This document shows positions 43,403 to 52,042 of a DNA stretch of 64,000 nucleotides, piece by piece (position 1 is the first letter of the stretch; each line of letters begins with the position of its first letter). This DNA comes from [Scytonema hofmanni] UTEX 2349 (lineage in GTDB: Bacteria > Cyanobacteriota > Cyanobacteriia > Cyanobacteriales > Nostocaceae). The notes below the pieces were generated by a model. That model did not search any database. It was given only the letters and a program-made list of their open reading frames with translations, and had not been told where the DNA came from. Location of the stretch: assembly GCF_000582685.1 (NCBI RefSeq), contig NZ_KK073768.1:1390865-1454864 (forward strand), given 5' to 3'. A program made the translations under genes and the position numbers.

Positions 43403-43798
43403 TTAATTCGATTTACCATCACTACCAAAGTATTCTCGATAGCCACAAATTTTATCTCCCCGCACATCAAAAGCAACAGCTACGCGATTTTTATAAGGTT
43501 CTTTGTACATCATTCCCTCATCGCGGAACTCAAAAATCACCGTCTTTTCATTACTAGTAACGCTGTCTAAAGTGAGAGTTAACCCCGGACTGAAGACTTC
43601 ATTAACATAATCGAAAAAAGCTTCAGCTTTCTGTTTACCGACATTTAAGCCGTGGTATTTTCCTATCGGAAACCAAAAGCTAAAGTCTTCAGTAAGCATA
43701 TCGAGAAAGGAGTTCCACTCCCCTGTTGCTAAAGCGTGTTGAAAGTGGCTGAATGCTTGATGTGCAACTTTCAAAGTATTTTCTGATTTTTCTGCCAT
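43403..43798 (-). CDS. SnoaL-like (NTF2-fold) protein
   Basis: 131 residues from ATG 43798. AHQAFSHFQHALATGEWNSFLDMLTEDFSFWFPIGKYHGLNVGKQKAEAFFDYVNE and VIFEFRDEGMMYKEPYKNRVAVAFDVRGDKICGYREYFG fit the SnoaL/DUF4440 type of small ligand-binding or isomerase domain. It begins 16 bases after the reductase stop and is read in the same direction, so the two genes are probably one transcript. The substrate is unknown. Confidence 0.8.
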   Translation of the reverse strand: MAEKSENTLKVAHQAFSHFQHALATGEWNSFLDMLTEDFSFWFPIGKYHGLNVGKQKAEAFFDYVNEVFSPGLTLTLDSVTSNEKTVIFEFRDEGMMYKEPYKNRVAVAFDVRGDKICGYREYFGSDGKSN

Positions 43799-43814
43799 TG
43801 TCACCACCGATTGA

Positions 43815-44822
43815 CTAAAATCTGACAACTACTTTGCCACAATTTTTACCAGTAATTAAATATTCCACAGCAGCAGGGATGGATTCTATGCCGTTGAACT
43901 GAGTTGAGTCAATGGCAACTTTTAGTTTGTCTGTATAGAACAAGTTTAACAGGCGATCGCGTGCTTCTGGTATATATTCTTTATAATGAGGCATTAAAAA
44001 ACCTCGTACAGAAGCAGCTTTCCACATCAGTTGATGATAGATTCGAGGTTGTAGCACCTGTTCTACATTTAGAGCATATTCGGAAATGTAGCCAATAGTA
44101 ACTAAACGTCCGCGAATCGCTAAATTTTCAACGCAGGTATCGAAAACTTGTTTACCGACACATTCAAAAATTAAATTAATGCCATTGGGGTATTCTTGTT
44201 TGAGGATTTGGTTGAGGTTTTCTGTACGATAGTTGATAATGCGATCGCACCCCAATTTCTCTAATAATTGTGTCTTTGCCTCGGTGCTACAAGTACCAAT
44301 GACATGATTACCTGCTAAAGAAGCCAATTGCACCGCAATATGACCGGTTCCCCCTGCTGCTGCTGTCACTAAAACCACTTCATTACTTTTCATCTCTCCC
44401 ACTTGTTCCAATGCAACTAAAGCTGATACACCTGTAGGCATTAGTGTTAGTACTTCTGGTGTTGCTTGTTGCACCTTCACCGTTAAGTTTGCATCGATAA
44501 CCTGATATTCTCGATAACCACCACCAAGCGTTGTGGTTATGACAGCATCACCAATTTGAAAATCTTTGACATTTTCACCCATACTGACAACGTTTCCCAC
44601 TGCTTCCACACCTAAATCAAAGGGAGGAATTAAGTGAAAATACGGAACTTCGCCACGACAAAGTAGAGTGTCAAAGCCACCATTAATGCCAGCCAATTTG
44701 TTTTGAATTAAAAGTTGATTAGCAGCAGGTTTGGGAATAGGAATTTCGACAATTTCAACCGCAGATTTAAAATCTTGGTTAAGTTGCTTTGCTATTAACT
44801 TTCTGTAGGTTTTTATGCTCAT
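43815..44822 (-). CDS. Medium-chain NAD(P)H-dependent reductase, quinone/prostaglandin reductase type
   Basis: 335 residues. GroES-like N-terminus (VEIVEIPIPKPAANQLLIQNKLAGINGGFDTLL), then a Rossmann domain with VTAAAGGTGHIAVQLASLAGNHVIG near residue 150 and YPNGINLIFECVGKQVFDTC near 215. No zinc-binding Cys cluster is seen, so it belongs to the zinc-free quinone oxidoreductase/ZADH2 branch that reduces activated double bonds. Co-directional with the SnoaL-like gene. ATG 44822. Confidence 0.88.
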   Translation of the reverse strand: MSIKTYRKLIAKQLNQDFKSAVEIVEIPIPKPAANQLLIQNKLAGINGGFDTLLCRGEVPYFHLIPPFDLGVEAVGNVVSMGENVKDFQIGDAVITTTLGGGYREYQVIDANLTVKVQQATPEVLTLMPTGVSALVALEQVGEMKSNEVVLVTAAAGGTGHIAVQLASLAGNHVIGTCSTEAKTQLLEKLGCDRIINYRTENLNQILKQEYPNGINLIFECVGKQVFDTCVENLAIRGRLVTIGYISEYALNVEQVLQPRIYHQLMWKAASVRGFLMPHYKEYIPEARDRLLNLFYTDKLKVAIDSTQFNGIESIPAAVEYLITGKNCGKVVVRF

Positions 44823-44995
44823 TTACAAATCTGAAAACGTTTTGCTATTTTAATCTGTTTAAATTATCTTATTTATTCTGGAATATTGTCATTTAATTAA
44901 TTTACCTAGCCAGTGTGGAGACATTTCAAAACATAGGATTTTTAAGAGAAGCCAAAGAGTTTCTATTCAATTAGTTTCCCCAGCCAGATATTATA

Positions 44996-45796
44996 TTAAG
45001 CTTCTAAAGCTTTATCCCACTCTAACTGATGAGCTAAACCATACTTAATAAAATCTTCTTCTTTAGCTTTATCGCTTTTACCAAAAACACCTAAACTGTA
45101 AGGATTCTCTTGCATACGTTGTGTGACCTGCTCTTTCTCAAATCGGATAACTTCCTCTCTAGGTTTATCCGGTTTAAAAAAGTCTACAACCAAGACAGTT
45201 CTATCATAATTGGTGTAATTATGCGGACAGTGTGGATAGCTGTGATCTAAAACCAGGAATTTTCCTTCATGCCAATAAAGTTGATCGTGGCATATTTTCA
45301 TAGCTACATCTCCCTCTGGTACAATCAATCCTAAATAGCCACGATTCATGTGAGGGTTATAGTTCACATGTAGCTTGATATCCAAGCCGGGATGAAATGT
45401 ACCAAAGTAGACATTTCTGATAATATCATCATCGCTAAAGTTGACTTTTTCTATTACTTTAGCTAAAGAAGGAAAGTATTTCTCTCTTAATGCCAGTGCT
45501 TTTTTTGATACATCATCTGATTCATAATCAGGATATTGTATTTGATGGAATTGAATATATTCTTCAATAAATAAACCTTGAAATAAAATACCAAAAGCAG
45601 TGTATTTTGCATTACCTTTGGTTTTAATAGTTTTACTTTTAGGACCCAGAATATCGTAAGTTAATTTTAACTCGTCATTAGATGCTTGCTTCATAAAGCA
45701 TGTAAACTCATCTCTAATGACTTGCCAGTTATCTTGAAAACTTTTAAGAAAAGTAAATTCATTTGGGTCTATATGATACTCATTAAAACTTTCCAT
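44996..45796 (-). CDS. Aspartyl/asparaginyl beta-hydroxylase-domain protein
   Basis: 266 residues, ATG 45796. The double-stranded beta-helix of the family is in the second half: GTFHPGLDIKLHVNYNPHMNRGYLGLIVPEG (first His region), LYWHEGKFLVLDHSYPHCPHNYTNYDRTVLVVDFFKP (D-H-S-x-x-H second region with the following Arg that would bind 2-oxoglutarate). Members are Fe(II)/2-oxoglutarate oxygenases acting on peptides or small molecules. Divergent from the hydantoinase-like gene. Confidence 0.82.
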   Translation of the reverse strand: MESFNEYHIDPNEFTFLKSFQDNWQVIRDEFTCFMKQASNDELKLTYDILGPKSKTIKTKGNAKYTAFGILFQGLFIEEYIQFHQIQYPDYESDDVSKKALALREKYFPSLAKVIEKVNFSDDDIIRNVYFGTFHPGLDIKLHVNYNPHMNRGYLGLIVPEGDVAMKICHDQLYWHEGKFLVLDHSYPHCPHNYTNYDRTVLVVDFFKPDKPREEVIRFEKEQVTQRMQENPYSLGVFGKSDKAKEEDFIKYGLAHQLEWDKALEA

Positions 45797-45913
45797 TGTC
45801 TTTTCTCCTGAAGATGATTTGATAAAAAACCGTTATATAATGATGGGATTTGGTCTTCGTCTCGATTCGATGTTGTAATTCCTAACTAAACTCATTTTAC
45901 TGTGAGGTTTACT

Positions 45914-47389
45914 GTGTCTGAAAGTCCCGTATTAGATCAAATTATCAAAAATGTGCGGGTAGTTCGTCCCCATCATGATGCTGTCGAACTACTTGATTTA
46001 GGAATTAAGGATGGGAAATTTGCTCAGATTGCCCCTAATATTAGCCCAGAAGAAGGCAAAGAGGTATTTGATGGCAAAAACTTGCTGGGCTTTCCTGGGG
46101 TCGTGGATGCCCATATGCACATCGGTATCTATCAACCTCTGGATAAAGATGCTGTGACTGAAACCAAAGCAGCCGCAATGGGGGGAGTAACAACTAGTCT
46201 AAATTACATCCGTACAGGGCAGTATTATCTTAATAAAGGTGGTTCTTATAAAGATTTTTTCCCAGAAGTATTAGCGTTATCCGCAGGTAATTTTTTTGTA
46301 GATTACAGCTATCACGTTGCACCGATAGCTAGCCAGCATATCGACGAAATACCTTTACTGTTTGAAGAATATGGGGTATCTTCATTTAAAATCTTCATGT
46401 TTTATGGCGGATATGGGTTGCATGGTTTGTCAGACCAGCAAAATCTATTTTTAATGATTAATAAAGAGGAACGCTACGACTTTGCCCATTTTGAATTTAT
46501 TATGCGTGGTCTAACTCGCTTGATGGAAAAACATCCAGAAGCGCGAGATACTATCAGCTTAAGTTTGCACTGTGAAGTTGCAGAAATTCTCAACGCTTAT
46601 ACTAAAATAGTTGAAAATGATTCTAGTCTTAGTGGACTTCACGCTTATAGTGCAGCGCGTCCCCCTCATTCCGAAGGATTAGCCATTTGTATTGCTTCCT
46701 ATTTGGCACATGAGACTAACTGTGCAAATATCAATTTGTTGCACCTGAGTTCGCGTAAAGCAATGGAAGCAGCTTTAACTATGCAAACTGCTTTTCCTCA
46801 TATCAATTTTCGGCGCGAAGTTACTGTTGGACATCTACTATTAGATGTTGATACTCCCAATGGTGCTTGGGCAAAAGTTAACCCCCCTATTCGTCCCCGT
46901 GCTGATGTGGAATACTTATGGCAAGCAGTACTTAATCATCAGGTAGATTGGATAGTTAGTGACCACGCTTGCTGTTCCGCTGAACAAAAAAGAAGTGCTA
47001 AAGACCCCAATAATATTTGGTTAGCAAAGTCTGGTTTTGGGGGTACAGAATATTTACTTTCTGGTGTATTTAGTGAAGGTAGTAAGCGAGGAATGTCTTA
47101 CAATCACATGGCTAAGTTGCTATCGTGGAACCCATCCCGACGCTTTGGTTTGTTAGAAAAAGGTGACATTGCCATTGGTTATGATGCTGACTTGGTGCTG
47201 TTAGACCCCAACGAAACTTTTGTAGTAAATGCGGCTGAGTCCAAGTCACAACAAGGTTATACACCCTTTGAAGGTGTGGAGTTAACTGGGCGAGTCAAGA
47301 GTACCTTTTTGCGTGGAAATCTTATTTATAATAACGGACAGGTCTTGGGTTCACCCACTGGACGCTATTTAAAAAAAGGCAGAGCGTAG
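45914..47389 (+). CDS. Hydantoinase / dihydropyrimidinase-like cyclic amidohydrolase
   Basis: About 491 residues from GTG 45914 (GAGG 6 bases upstream); GTG 45902 is the alternative. The binuclear metal site is complete: VVDAHMHIG (HxH), SSFKIFMFYGGYG (the Lys that is carboxylated), LSLHCEV (His), NLLHLSS (His) and WIVSDHACC (Asp). The C-terminal GDIAIGYDADLVLLDP block is standard. The enzyme opens cyclic amides such as hydantoins, dihydropyrimidines or related rings. Which one is unknown. A decayed partial copy lies at 48390. Confidence 0.88.
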   Translation: MSESPVLDQIIKNVRVVRPHHDAVELLDLGIKDGKFAQIAPNISPEEGKEVFDGKNLLGFPGVVDAHMHIGIYQPLDKDAVTETKAAAMGGVTTSLNYIRTGQYYLNKGGSYKDFFPEVLALSAGNFFVDYSYHVAPIASQHIDEIPLLFEEYGVSSFKIFMFYGGYGLHGLSDQQNLFLMINKEERYDFAHFEFIMRGLTRLMEKHPEARDTISLSLHCEVAEILNAYTKIVENDSSLSGLHAYSAARPPHSEGLAICIASYLAHETNCANINLLHLSSRKAMEAALTMQTAFPHINFRREVTVGHLLLDVDTPNGAWAKVNPPIRPRADVEYLWQAVLNHQVDWIVSDHACCSAEQKRSAKDPNNIWLAKSGFGGTEYLLSGVFSEGSKRGMSYNHMAKLLSWNPSRRFGLLEKGDIAIGYDADLVLLDPNETFVVNAAESKSQQGYTPFEGVELTGRVKSTFLRGNLIYNNGQVLGSPTGRYLKKGRA

Positions 47390-47550
47390 AAGGCAGCGAC
47401 GATGTAAGAAGTATTAATAAAAACTTCAGTTATGAGTATAAAGCCCACTAAAGAAGAAAATTTATATCGAGATGCACAAGCCAGAGATACAAGGAGTCCT
47501 TGTTTCAATGCCACGTTTTTATGCGTGGGAACATAGCTGGCTTCTGCCTT
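47378..47550 (+). repeat. Structured repeat element B (relative of 33087-33281)
   Basis: Starts within the last codons of the hydantoinase gene with GGCAGAG / AAGGCAG and ends with CTGGCTTCTGCC. The core contains AAGTATTAATAAAAACTT, TAAAGCCCA and GTCCTTGTTTCAATGCCACG, then a loop and CGTGGGA. The 14 bases GTCCTTGTTTCAAT are identical to those in element A. Confidence 0.6.
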
Positions 47551-47569
47551 CATGAACTTTTTGATGATT

Positions 47570-48175
47570 TTAGGAAATTTTTTCGAGCTTCTTCTCGGTG
47601 AATTTGGATGGCTTTTTACGTTTCAATGCTAAACCAGCACCGAGAGTGCCGATGGTAACTAAGCCAAAAATGGAGTTGGGTTCAGGGACGGTGATTATCC
47701 TTGCAGAAAACCTAATGGGTAACTCACTATCTTCTGGTCCAAAATTTTCAAAACCTGGTACAAGTGGTACGGCAGAAAAAACCTCTAAATAACCTGGTGG
47801 CGTTAAAAAATCCGCGAAAAACGGACTAGAATAACTTCCCCCCGATGTTAAATACCCGAAGCCGTTATTGGTTAACTGCTGAGTATTAAGACTAATTAAA
47901 TTGTCAACATTAAAAGGTTCGTTTCCCGGTACTGGAGTCCCAGGAGCTTGCAAACCAGTAATTGTTTCACCATTTCGTGTACCAGTAATTCCCAAAATCT
48001 GGTAAAATCCCAAATCGTCAGGGGTATCATTAGTGGTGAAAATACCGTTTGCCGCGATGCCAGTACCAGAATAATTCCAGTTCCAATTTAACGCAGAGGC
48101 GGCTTGTATTGTCCCGAAAATCAATCCAGATGTAGTGGCAAGAACTGTGGCAGATAGTAGAGCTAGATTTTTCAT
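47570..48175 (-). CDS. PEP-CTERM exported protein
   Basis: About 201 residues from ATG 48175 (48178 is equally possible; ATGATG). Signal peptide NLALLSATVLATTSGLIFGTIQAASA, a beta-rich mature part without recognised domain, then the PEP-CTERM sorting signal: VPEPNSIFGLVTIGTLGAGLALKRKK (P-E-P motif, hydrophobic span, basic end). Such proteins are processed by exosortase and usually end at the cell surface or in the matrix. The reason for its place among catabolic genes is not clear. Confidence 0.87.
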   Translation of the reverse strand: MKNLALLSATVLATTSGLIFGTIQAASALNWNWNYSGTGIAANGIFTTNDTPDDLGFYQILGITGTRNGETITGLQAPGTPVPGNEPFNVDNLISLNTQQLTNNGFGYLTSGGSYSSPFFADFLTPPGYLEVFSAVPLVPGFENFGPEDSELPIRFSARIITVPEPNSIFGLVTIGTLGAGLALKRKKPSKFTEKKLEKIS

Positions 48176-48389
48176 CATTAGTGTAATCGTGGATCTTGTA
48201 GGTTGAGTTAAGCTACAGCGCAACCCAGAAACAAGAGTAGTTTAGCACCAATTTATCAGTAAATCTAGCAAAATAATTACATCATTAGTTACCATATATT
48301 CCAGTAAAGGACTAAACGCCAGTCAGGTGGCAAGTTGCTTTTTGTAGAGCATTCGGGCGATCGCAACCGACCTAGAAGCCGCGCCAAGA

Positions 48390-48480
48390 CGTGCTAAAAA
48401 GTTCAGCCTTGGTGGAATATTTACTTTCTGCGTATTTAGTGAAGGTAGCAAGCAGGGGATGTTTTACAATCAGGTCAATG
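48390..48480 (+). pseudogene. Decayed fragment of a hydantoinase-like gene
   Basis: The sequence from GGTGGAATATTTACTTTCTG through GTATTTAGTGAAGGTAGC and ATGTTTTACAATCA matches the hydantoinase gene at about 47039-47110 with scattered differences and an indel that breaks the frame. The rest of the copy is not visible. The surrounding stretch 48176-48566 holds no other gene. Confidence 0.75.
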
Positions 48481-48566
48481 CAATTGTTTAGCGATCGCCA
48501 ATACGCCAATAATAGTTGTATTCTCAGTTACGGTACTACGACTGGCATAGTCAGGAGTATAAGAAC

Positions 48567-49382
48567 ATGAGCCAACGTATCAAAAGAGCATTTTTAGACA
48601 CAGAGGATGGACAAATTCTTTACCGTATGGGTGGAGAAGGCGAACCTCTACTTTTACTGCACATGACACCCCGCAGTAGTGATGAATTTCGAGAATTGAT
48701 GCCTATTTTGGCTCCCAAAAAATTAGTAATTGCAATGGATTTAATGGGGTTAGGTGATTCTGACAAGCCTCCCAGAGTTTATTCAGTTGCAGACTATGCC
48801 AAAAATGCGATCGCTCTTTTGGACGAATTAGGCATAAATAAGACGAGCATTTTCGGTAGTCTTACAGGGGGTTATATTGCCGGAGAAGTGGCAGCAGCTT
48901 ACCCTGAAAGAGTTGAAAAACTCATCCTCTGCAATGTAGTTGGATTTGACGAAGAGGAAAGAGACAAGATTTTAAAGATATATTCTCAAGGGTCTCAAAT
49001 TAAAGAAGATGGCTCTCACCTGATGGAAAGATGGTTAGCTCGTACCAGTTACGTTGGACAGGGAAACTTAAATCACCGTTGTGTTTTGGATGATTTGAAG
49101 TGCTTTGGCTCTCCTGTATACCCTGGTGTGGCAGTAGCAAACTATTGTCTTTCTGCCCCAGAAAGATTTCGTTTGATAAAGTCTCCTACTTTGATTTTGT
49201 CAGGGGAAAAGGCGTTAGAACCGTTAAAAAAAGCTGGTTTAGCCAAAGCTGAGAATCAATCTTGGCTCCAGGAAGTAATTCCTCATAGTCAAAAAGTCGA
49301 ACTAGAAGGCGGAACGCTTTGGATGATCAATCAAATGCCGGAGGAAGTATTAAAAGTAGTAGTTGATTTTTTGGAAAAGTAG
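48567..49382 (+). CDS. Alpha/beta-hydrolase-fold protein, paralogue 1
   Basis: About 271 residues from ATG 48567. The fold is clear: GEPLLLLHMTPRSSDEFRELMPIL (oxyanion region), VIAMDLMGLGDSDKPPRVYSVADYA, and RVEKLILCNVVG. The nucleophile elbow reads SIFGSLTGGYIAGE: where the family has G-x-S-x-G this has G-S-L-T-G, so the serine position is Leu. The final His region (IPHSQKVELEGGTLWMINQMPEEV) also lacks a clear catalytic His. It is probably non-hydrolytic or uses different chemistry. Very similar to the protein at 50678, on the other side of the BKACE gene. Confidence 0.82.
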   Translation: MSQRIKRAFLDTEDGQILYRMGGEGEPLLLLHMTPRSSDEFRELMPILAPKKLVIAMDLMGLGDSDKPPRVYSVADYAKNAIALLDELGINKTSIFGSLTGGYIAGEVAAAYPERVEKLILCNVVGFDEEERDKILKIYSQGSQIKEDGSHLMERWLARTSYVGQGNLNHRCVLDDLKCFGSPVYPGVAVANYCLSAPERFRLIKSPTLILSGEKALEPLKKAGLAKAENQSWLQEVIPHSQKVELEGGTLWMINQMPEEVLKVVVDFLEK

Positions 49383-49460
49383 TAAATACTTGTGCAAAGA
49401 ATATAACTATTTAGCTAGTAAATATACAAGTTAATTTGCCACCTATTTAGAAGGAAGACA

Positions 49461-50384
49461 ATGAACCAGGAATTACCACTTATTATCGAGTGTCGTTGTA
49501 ACGAAATAACCCATCGCCAGGACAATCCTGCTTTGCCCTACAGTCCAAAAGAGATCATCCGCGAAGCAGTTCGTGCCTGGGAAGCAGGGGCTTCGATTTT
49601 TCATTGGCACGGGCGAGATTCAGAGACTGGGAAACCGCGCAACGAAGTTGAACTATATCTTGAAGTGATCCAAGGAATTCGCGAACAGACGGATCTCCTA
49701 ATTCATCCGACGCTTGGCTACATTACACAGAATCAGGTAGAGGATCGCGTCCGGCACATCTTAGCAGTGAATGACGATCCAGTGCTGCGGGTTGACATGG
49801 TACCAGTAGATTTCGGGTCGCTCAACGTGGACTTCTGGAATCCCCAGGTGAAACAGTTTACTAGTTATGACCAAGTGTACATTAATACCCGCGAAAATCT
49901 TAGGGCGGTGCTTGAAGTATTCAAGCAGCACAATCTCTACGTCAGTTCAGTCTGTTGGGACGTAGGGCAAATGCGAACAGCGCGTTGCTTCCAGGAAATG
50001 GGACTTCTGCCACGGGAAACGCTGTGGGAGTTTGTCTTTACTGGGGAAGTTATGCCGGCAGGAGCTGCGCCGACTATATCCGGTTTGCAGGCGTTTGTGG
50101 CTGAAGTTCCTGCGGGTAATCAGTGGTTAGCACTTTGCTGGAATGGAGACGTGATGAGGGTGGCAGCCTGGGCAATCACCCTTGGCGGACACGTCGGAAT
50201 TGGACTTGGAGATTATGCTTACACTCGCTTCGGTAAGCCGCATAATGGCGAGTTAGTGGAAAAGGTTGCGAAGATGGCGCATACCCTCGGTCGGGAAGTT
50301 GCGACGCCAGCGCAAACCCGCGAGATTCTGAAGATGCTGCCGCGAGCTTCCCGAAGACAAGAGTTACAGGTAACTGCCAACTAA
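49461..50384 (+). CDS. Beta-keto acid cleavage enzyme (BKACE, DUF849)
   Basis: 307 residues, ATG 49461 with GAAGGAAG upstream. Hallmarks of the family: PLIIECRCNEITHRQDNP start, AGASIFHWHGRDSETG near residue 46 (the HxH zinc pair), PTLGYITQ, VCWDVGQMRT, LWEFVFTGE and GGHVGIGLGDYAYTRFGKPHNGELVEK near 240 (with the third zinc ligand Glu region). BKACEs condense a beta-keto acid with acetyl-CoA and split it to acetoacetate and a new acyl-CoA. Substrates vary widely. The gene is noticeably more G/C-rich than its flanking paralogues. Confidence 0.9.
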   Translation: MNQELPLIIECRCNEITHRQDNPALPYSPKEIIREAVRAWEAGASIFHWHGRDSETGKPRNEVELYLEVIQGIREQTDLLIHPTLGYITQNQVEDRVRHILAVNDDPVLRVDMVPVDFGSLNVDFWNPQVKQFTSYDQVYINTRENLRAVLEVFKQHNLYVSSVCWDVGQMRTARCFQEMGLLPRETLWEFVFTGEVMPAGAAPTISGLQAFVAEVPAGNQWLALCWNGDVMRVAAWAITLGGHVGIGLGDYAYTRFGKPHNGELVEKVAKMAHTLGREVATPAQTREILKMLPRASRRQELQVTAN

Positions 50385-50474
50385 TACAATTCACCCAAAC
50401 CCTGATACATATAGATTTCTCGTAGGGGCACATGAGCATTGCTCATTGGTGTCAATTTAAGGTAAAACCCCAGT

Positions 50475-50602
50475 CCCGCAAGGAAATGAATTTCCTTGCT
50501 AATAGCTAAAGTCATCTAAAGATGACTAAAATAATGTGAAAAATATAATAGTAAACTTCAGTTTACTTTAGCTATTAGCCCTGAAATTTATTTCAGGGCG
50601 GG
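50475..50602. mobile_element. MITE-like inverted-repeat element, 128 bp
   Basis: Outer CCCGC / GCGGG, then small hairpins on each side (GGAAATGAATTTCC; CCTGAAATTTATTTCAGG), then a 15-bp inverted pair GCTAATAGCTAAAGT / ACTTTAGCTATTAGC, and inner palindromes. A nested-hairpin element with no coding capacity, between BKACE and paralogue 2. Confidence 0.8.
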
Positions 50603-50677
50603 TGAGAAAGCCAACATAAATGTAGGGTGGGCAATGCTCGCCCTAATGGGAAATATAAATGCGATCGCACAAAAATA

Positions 50678-51499
50678 ATGAAACAAAAAATTAAACGAGC
50701 TTTTTTAGACACAGAAGATGGACAGATTCTTTATCGAATCGGCGGTGAGGGTGAACCTCTGCTGTTGCTGCACATGAACCCCCGCAGTAGTGATGAATAT
50801 CGCGAACTTATGCCCATCTTTGCTCAACACAGACGAGTCATAGCAATGGATTTGATGGGGTTTGGTGATTCGGATAAACCGCCCAGAATGTACACAGTTG
50901 CCGACTACGCGAAAACAGTTATTGCTCTTTTAGATGAATTAGGTATAGAAAAAACGAGCATCATGGGAAACCATACAGGTGCTTTTGTGGCTGGAGAAGT
51001 AGCAGCAACTTATAGCGATCGCGTTGAAAAACTGATCTTAGGTAACGTAGCTGGTTTTGGTGAAGGAGGACAAACACAGCTATTCAGAATGTTTGAGGAA
51101 GGTTTTAAAATCCAAGAAGATGGCTCTCATCTCATGAAAAGATGGTTAGCCCGTTCTCGATACGTAGGCTCTGCCGAATTAAATCACCGTTGGGTTTTAG
51201 ACGATTTAAAATGTTTTGGTCATCCTTTGTATGCAATTTGGGCTGTAGGCAATTACTGTCTTGATGCACCAGAAAGATTTCGTTCCATTGATTGCCCAAC
51301 TCTGATTATCTGGGGAATGGATGATGTAAAAGAATTTGAAAGACTGAGTTTAGCAAAAGTTGGCGATCGCTATTTTCTTTCCCAAGCAATTCCTCATGGC
51401 AAAGTAGCTGAATTTGAACAAGGAACAATTTGCATGATGAATCAGATACCTGAAGAAGTTTCCAAGGTAGTAATCGAATTTCTGAACAATTCAGAATAG
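50678..51499 (+). CDS. Alpha/beta-hydrolase-fold protein, paralogue 2
   Basis: About 273 residues from ATG 50678. Nearly the same sequence pattern as the protein at 48567 (IKRAFLDTEDGQILYRIGGEGEPLLLLHM, NPRSSDEYRELMPIF, MDLMGFGDSDKPPRMYTVADYAKT). The elbow is SIMGNHTGAFVAGE, so the serine position is His (G-N-H-T-G). A G-x-H-T-G elbow occurs in some alpha/beta-hydrolase proteins as far as I recall. The C-terminal AIPHGKVAEFEQGT contains a His in a plausible catalytic place. Duplicated around the BKACE gene. Confidence 0.83.
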   Translation: MKQKIKRAFLDTEDGQILYRIGGEGEPLLLLHMNPRSSDEYRELMPIFAQHRRVIAMDLMGFGDSDKPPRMYTVADYAKTVIALLDELGIEKTSIMGNHTGAFVAGEVAATYSDRVEKLILGNVAGFGEGGQTQLFRMFEEGFKIQEDGSHLMKRWLARSRYVGSAELNHRWVLDDLKCFGHPLYAIWAVGNYCLDAPERFRSIDCPTLIIWGMDDVKEFERLSLAKVGDRYFLSQAIPHGKVAEFEQGTICMMNQIPEEVSKVVIEFLNNSE

Positions 51500-51507
51500 T
51501 TCCGCCT

Positions 51508-51963
51508 CTAATTTTCTAGAATTGCTGTACACTTAATCTCTACGATTAGTCCTGGTGTAGATAAAGCAGTTATACCAACCCCTGTCCAAGTAGGGAAATT
51601 ATTAGTGAAATAGCGATCTTTTACTTTGATAAACAGTGGCAGATGTGGAATAGTAAACTGTTGTTGTTCTGAAGCATTAGAAGGCTGAACTTGCAAATTG
51701 CCGAGATTGACACCTGTAACATGATAAGTAATCATCTCTACCACATCGTCAAAAGTGGCTCCTGCTGCTGAAAGTACCTTTTTAACATTCTCGAAAGTCT
51801 GGACAAATTGCGCTTCCGTTCCCTCTACTACCTGTAAATTTTCATCGCGTCCCACCTGTCCTGAGATATATAATGTATTGCCTACCTTAATGCCAGGGCA
51901 ATAGTGATACTTTTCATATAAGACTTCCATCCCTTTGGGAATAATAACTTCACGAGTATTCAC
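51508..51963 (-). CDS. RidA-family (YjgF/UK114) protein
   Basis: 151 residues, ATG 51963. GNTLYISGQVGRDENLQVVEGTEAQFVQTFENVKKVLSAAGATFDDVVEMITYHV is the RidA fold, and FPTWTGVGITALSTPGLIVEIKCTA its C-terminus; the conserved Arg usually present before the final strand is replaced (T-G-V-G-I). RidA enzymes hydrolyse reactive enamines/imines; side branches of the family catalyse deamination or amide cleavage in catabolic pathways. The missing Arg suggests one of the side branches. Convergent with paralogue 2, 8 bases between stops. Confidence 0.85.
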   Translation of the reverse strand: MNTREVIIPKGMEVLYEKYHYCPGIKVGNTLYISGQVGRDENLQVVEGTEAQFVQTFENVKKVLSAAGATFDDVVEMITYHVTGVNLGNLQVQPSNASEQQQFTIPHLPLFIKVKDRYFTNNFPTWTGVGITALSTPGLIVEIKCTAILEN

Positions 51964-52042
51964 GATCTAAGTAACTCCACACTTTTTAAACTGAAAATTT
52001 TGGCGTTGCTGAATTAAGGGATGATTTAGCAACACCAAAATT

